NCBI GenBank assembly: GCA_023391695.1
Contig: JAEWAK010000041.1
Coordinates: 8,427-72,426, forward strand
Source: Bacillota bacterium
Lineage (GTDB): Bacteria > Bacillota > Clostridia > Lachnospirales > Lachnospiraceae
Reading direction: 5' to 3'
DNA length: 64,000 nucleotides
Positions 63,809 through 64,000 of the stretch are shown here, one piece after another; the stretch's first letter is position 1; every line of letters begins with the position of its first letter. The notes below the pieces were generated by a model. That model saw nothing but the letters and a program-made list of their open reading frames with translations, was not told where the DNA came from and did not search any database. The position numbers and the translations under genes are program-made.

Positions 63809-64000
63809 CTGACGCGATGACAGAACGTCAGAAATGAGAATGTATCTTATGTGTTTTTATGAATAAGATATGAAAAGAACCTTGATAACTGAACAGTGAA
63901 ACAACCCTGAAAATTCTAATAAAATTTTCATAGATCACTTCTTATTTAAATAGGAAGTCATCGATAAGAACGGTATCTGGTGTAACAGTCAGATACAACC
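63809..64000 (+). other. Probable rRNA operon leader
   Basis: From 63809: a stem CTGACG/CGTCAG; TATCTTAT/ATAAGATA (63843-63870); AGAACCTTGATAACTGAACA (63876 on), a sequence that in this lineage lies before rRNA and tRNA genes; ACTTC/GAAGT dyad; GTATCTG (63973-63979) paired with CAGATAC (63990-63996). The 16S gene itself is not in the window. Confidence 0.65.

Overview
The window is about 64 kb of low-GC Firmicutes chromosome around the replication origin. Gene content suggests a spore-forming anaerobic clostridium of the Lachnospiraceae type: spore photoproduct lyase, V-type ATPase, AdhE with a Rex site, DUF3881 and DUF4446 proteins, and class I two-subunit fumarase. This placement comes from gene families and order, not from a database search.

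Layout. 1-9.4 kb: accessory genes (SplB-like radical SAM enzyme, IlvD/Edd dehydratase, polyphosphate kinase, an orphan TetR regulator with a clear operator, a PadR regulator paired with a degenerate SEDS-like membrane protein, a small anchored protein beside a 98-bp hairpin repeat), with decayed gene ends between them. 9.8-11.5 kb: ECF sigma factor and membrane-anchored partner. 12-14.2 kb: tRNA-Lys beside AT-rich short genes, then trxA, a 46-codon gene and trmB. 15-23.6 kb: a nine-gene V-type ATPase operon (G/H, C, I, K, F, E, A, B, D). 24.1-29.6 kb: araR, then araB-araA-araD behind an AraR box. 30.5-37.5 kb: D,D-carboxypeptidase, tRNA-Arg, DUF3881, HD-GYP protein, and adhE under a consensus promoter and Rex operator.

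37.9-63.9 kb: origin region. To the left of the origin, on the minus strand, are the DUF4446 gene, parB, parA, a DegS/DegU-like pair, a GNAT gene, rsmG, mnmG, mnmE, jag, yidC, yidD, rnpA and rpmH. To the right, on the plus strand, are dnaA, dnaN, an S4-domain gene, recF, gyrB, gyrA, fumarase alpha and beta, tRNA-Ser, and the promoter and leader of what is probably an rRNA operon that starts just past the window. Two perfect parS sites lie near parAB. DnaA boxes flank dnaA on both sides, and the dnaA-dnaN spacer has the layout of a basal unwinding site.

Most genes are conserved. The less ordinary content is a set of short repeats and hairpins (98-bp, 14-bp, 18-bp and 20-bp tandem units, a dispersed hairpin family, a MITE-like element), several proteins that keep a fold but appear to have lost key residues (a PRTase near dnaA without its acidic pair, a SEDS-like protein with Asn for Asp, a SplB with Ser for Cys), and operators fused to promoters at tetR and padR. 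No strong candidate for a wholly new multi-gene system was seen.
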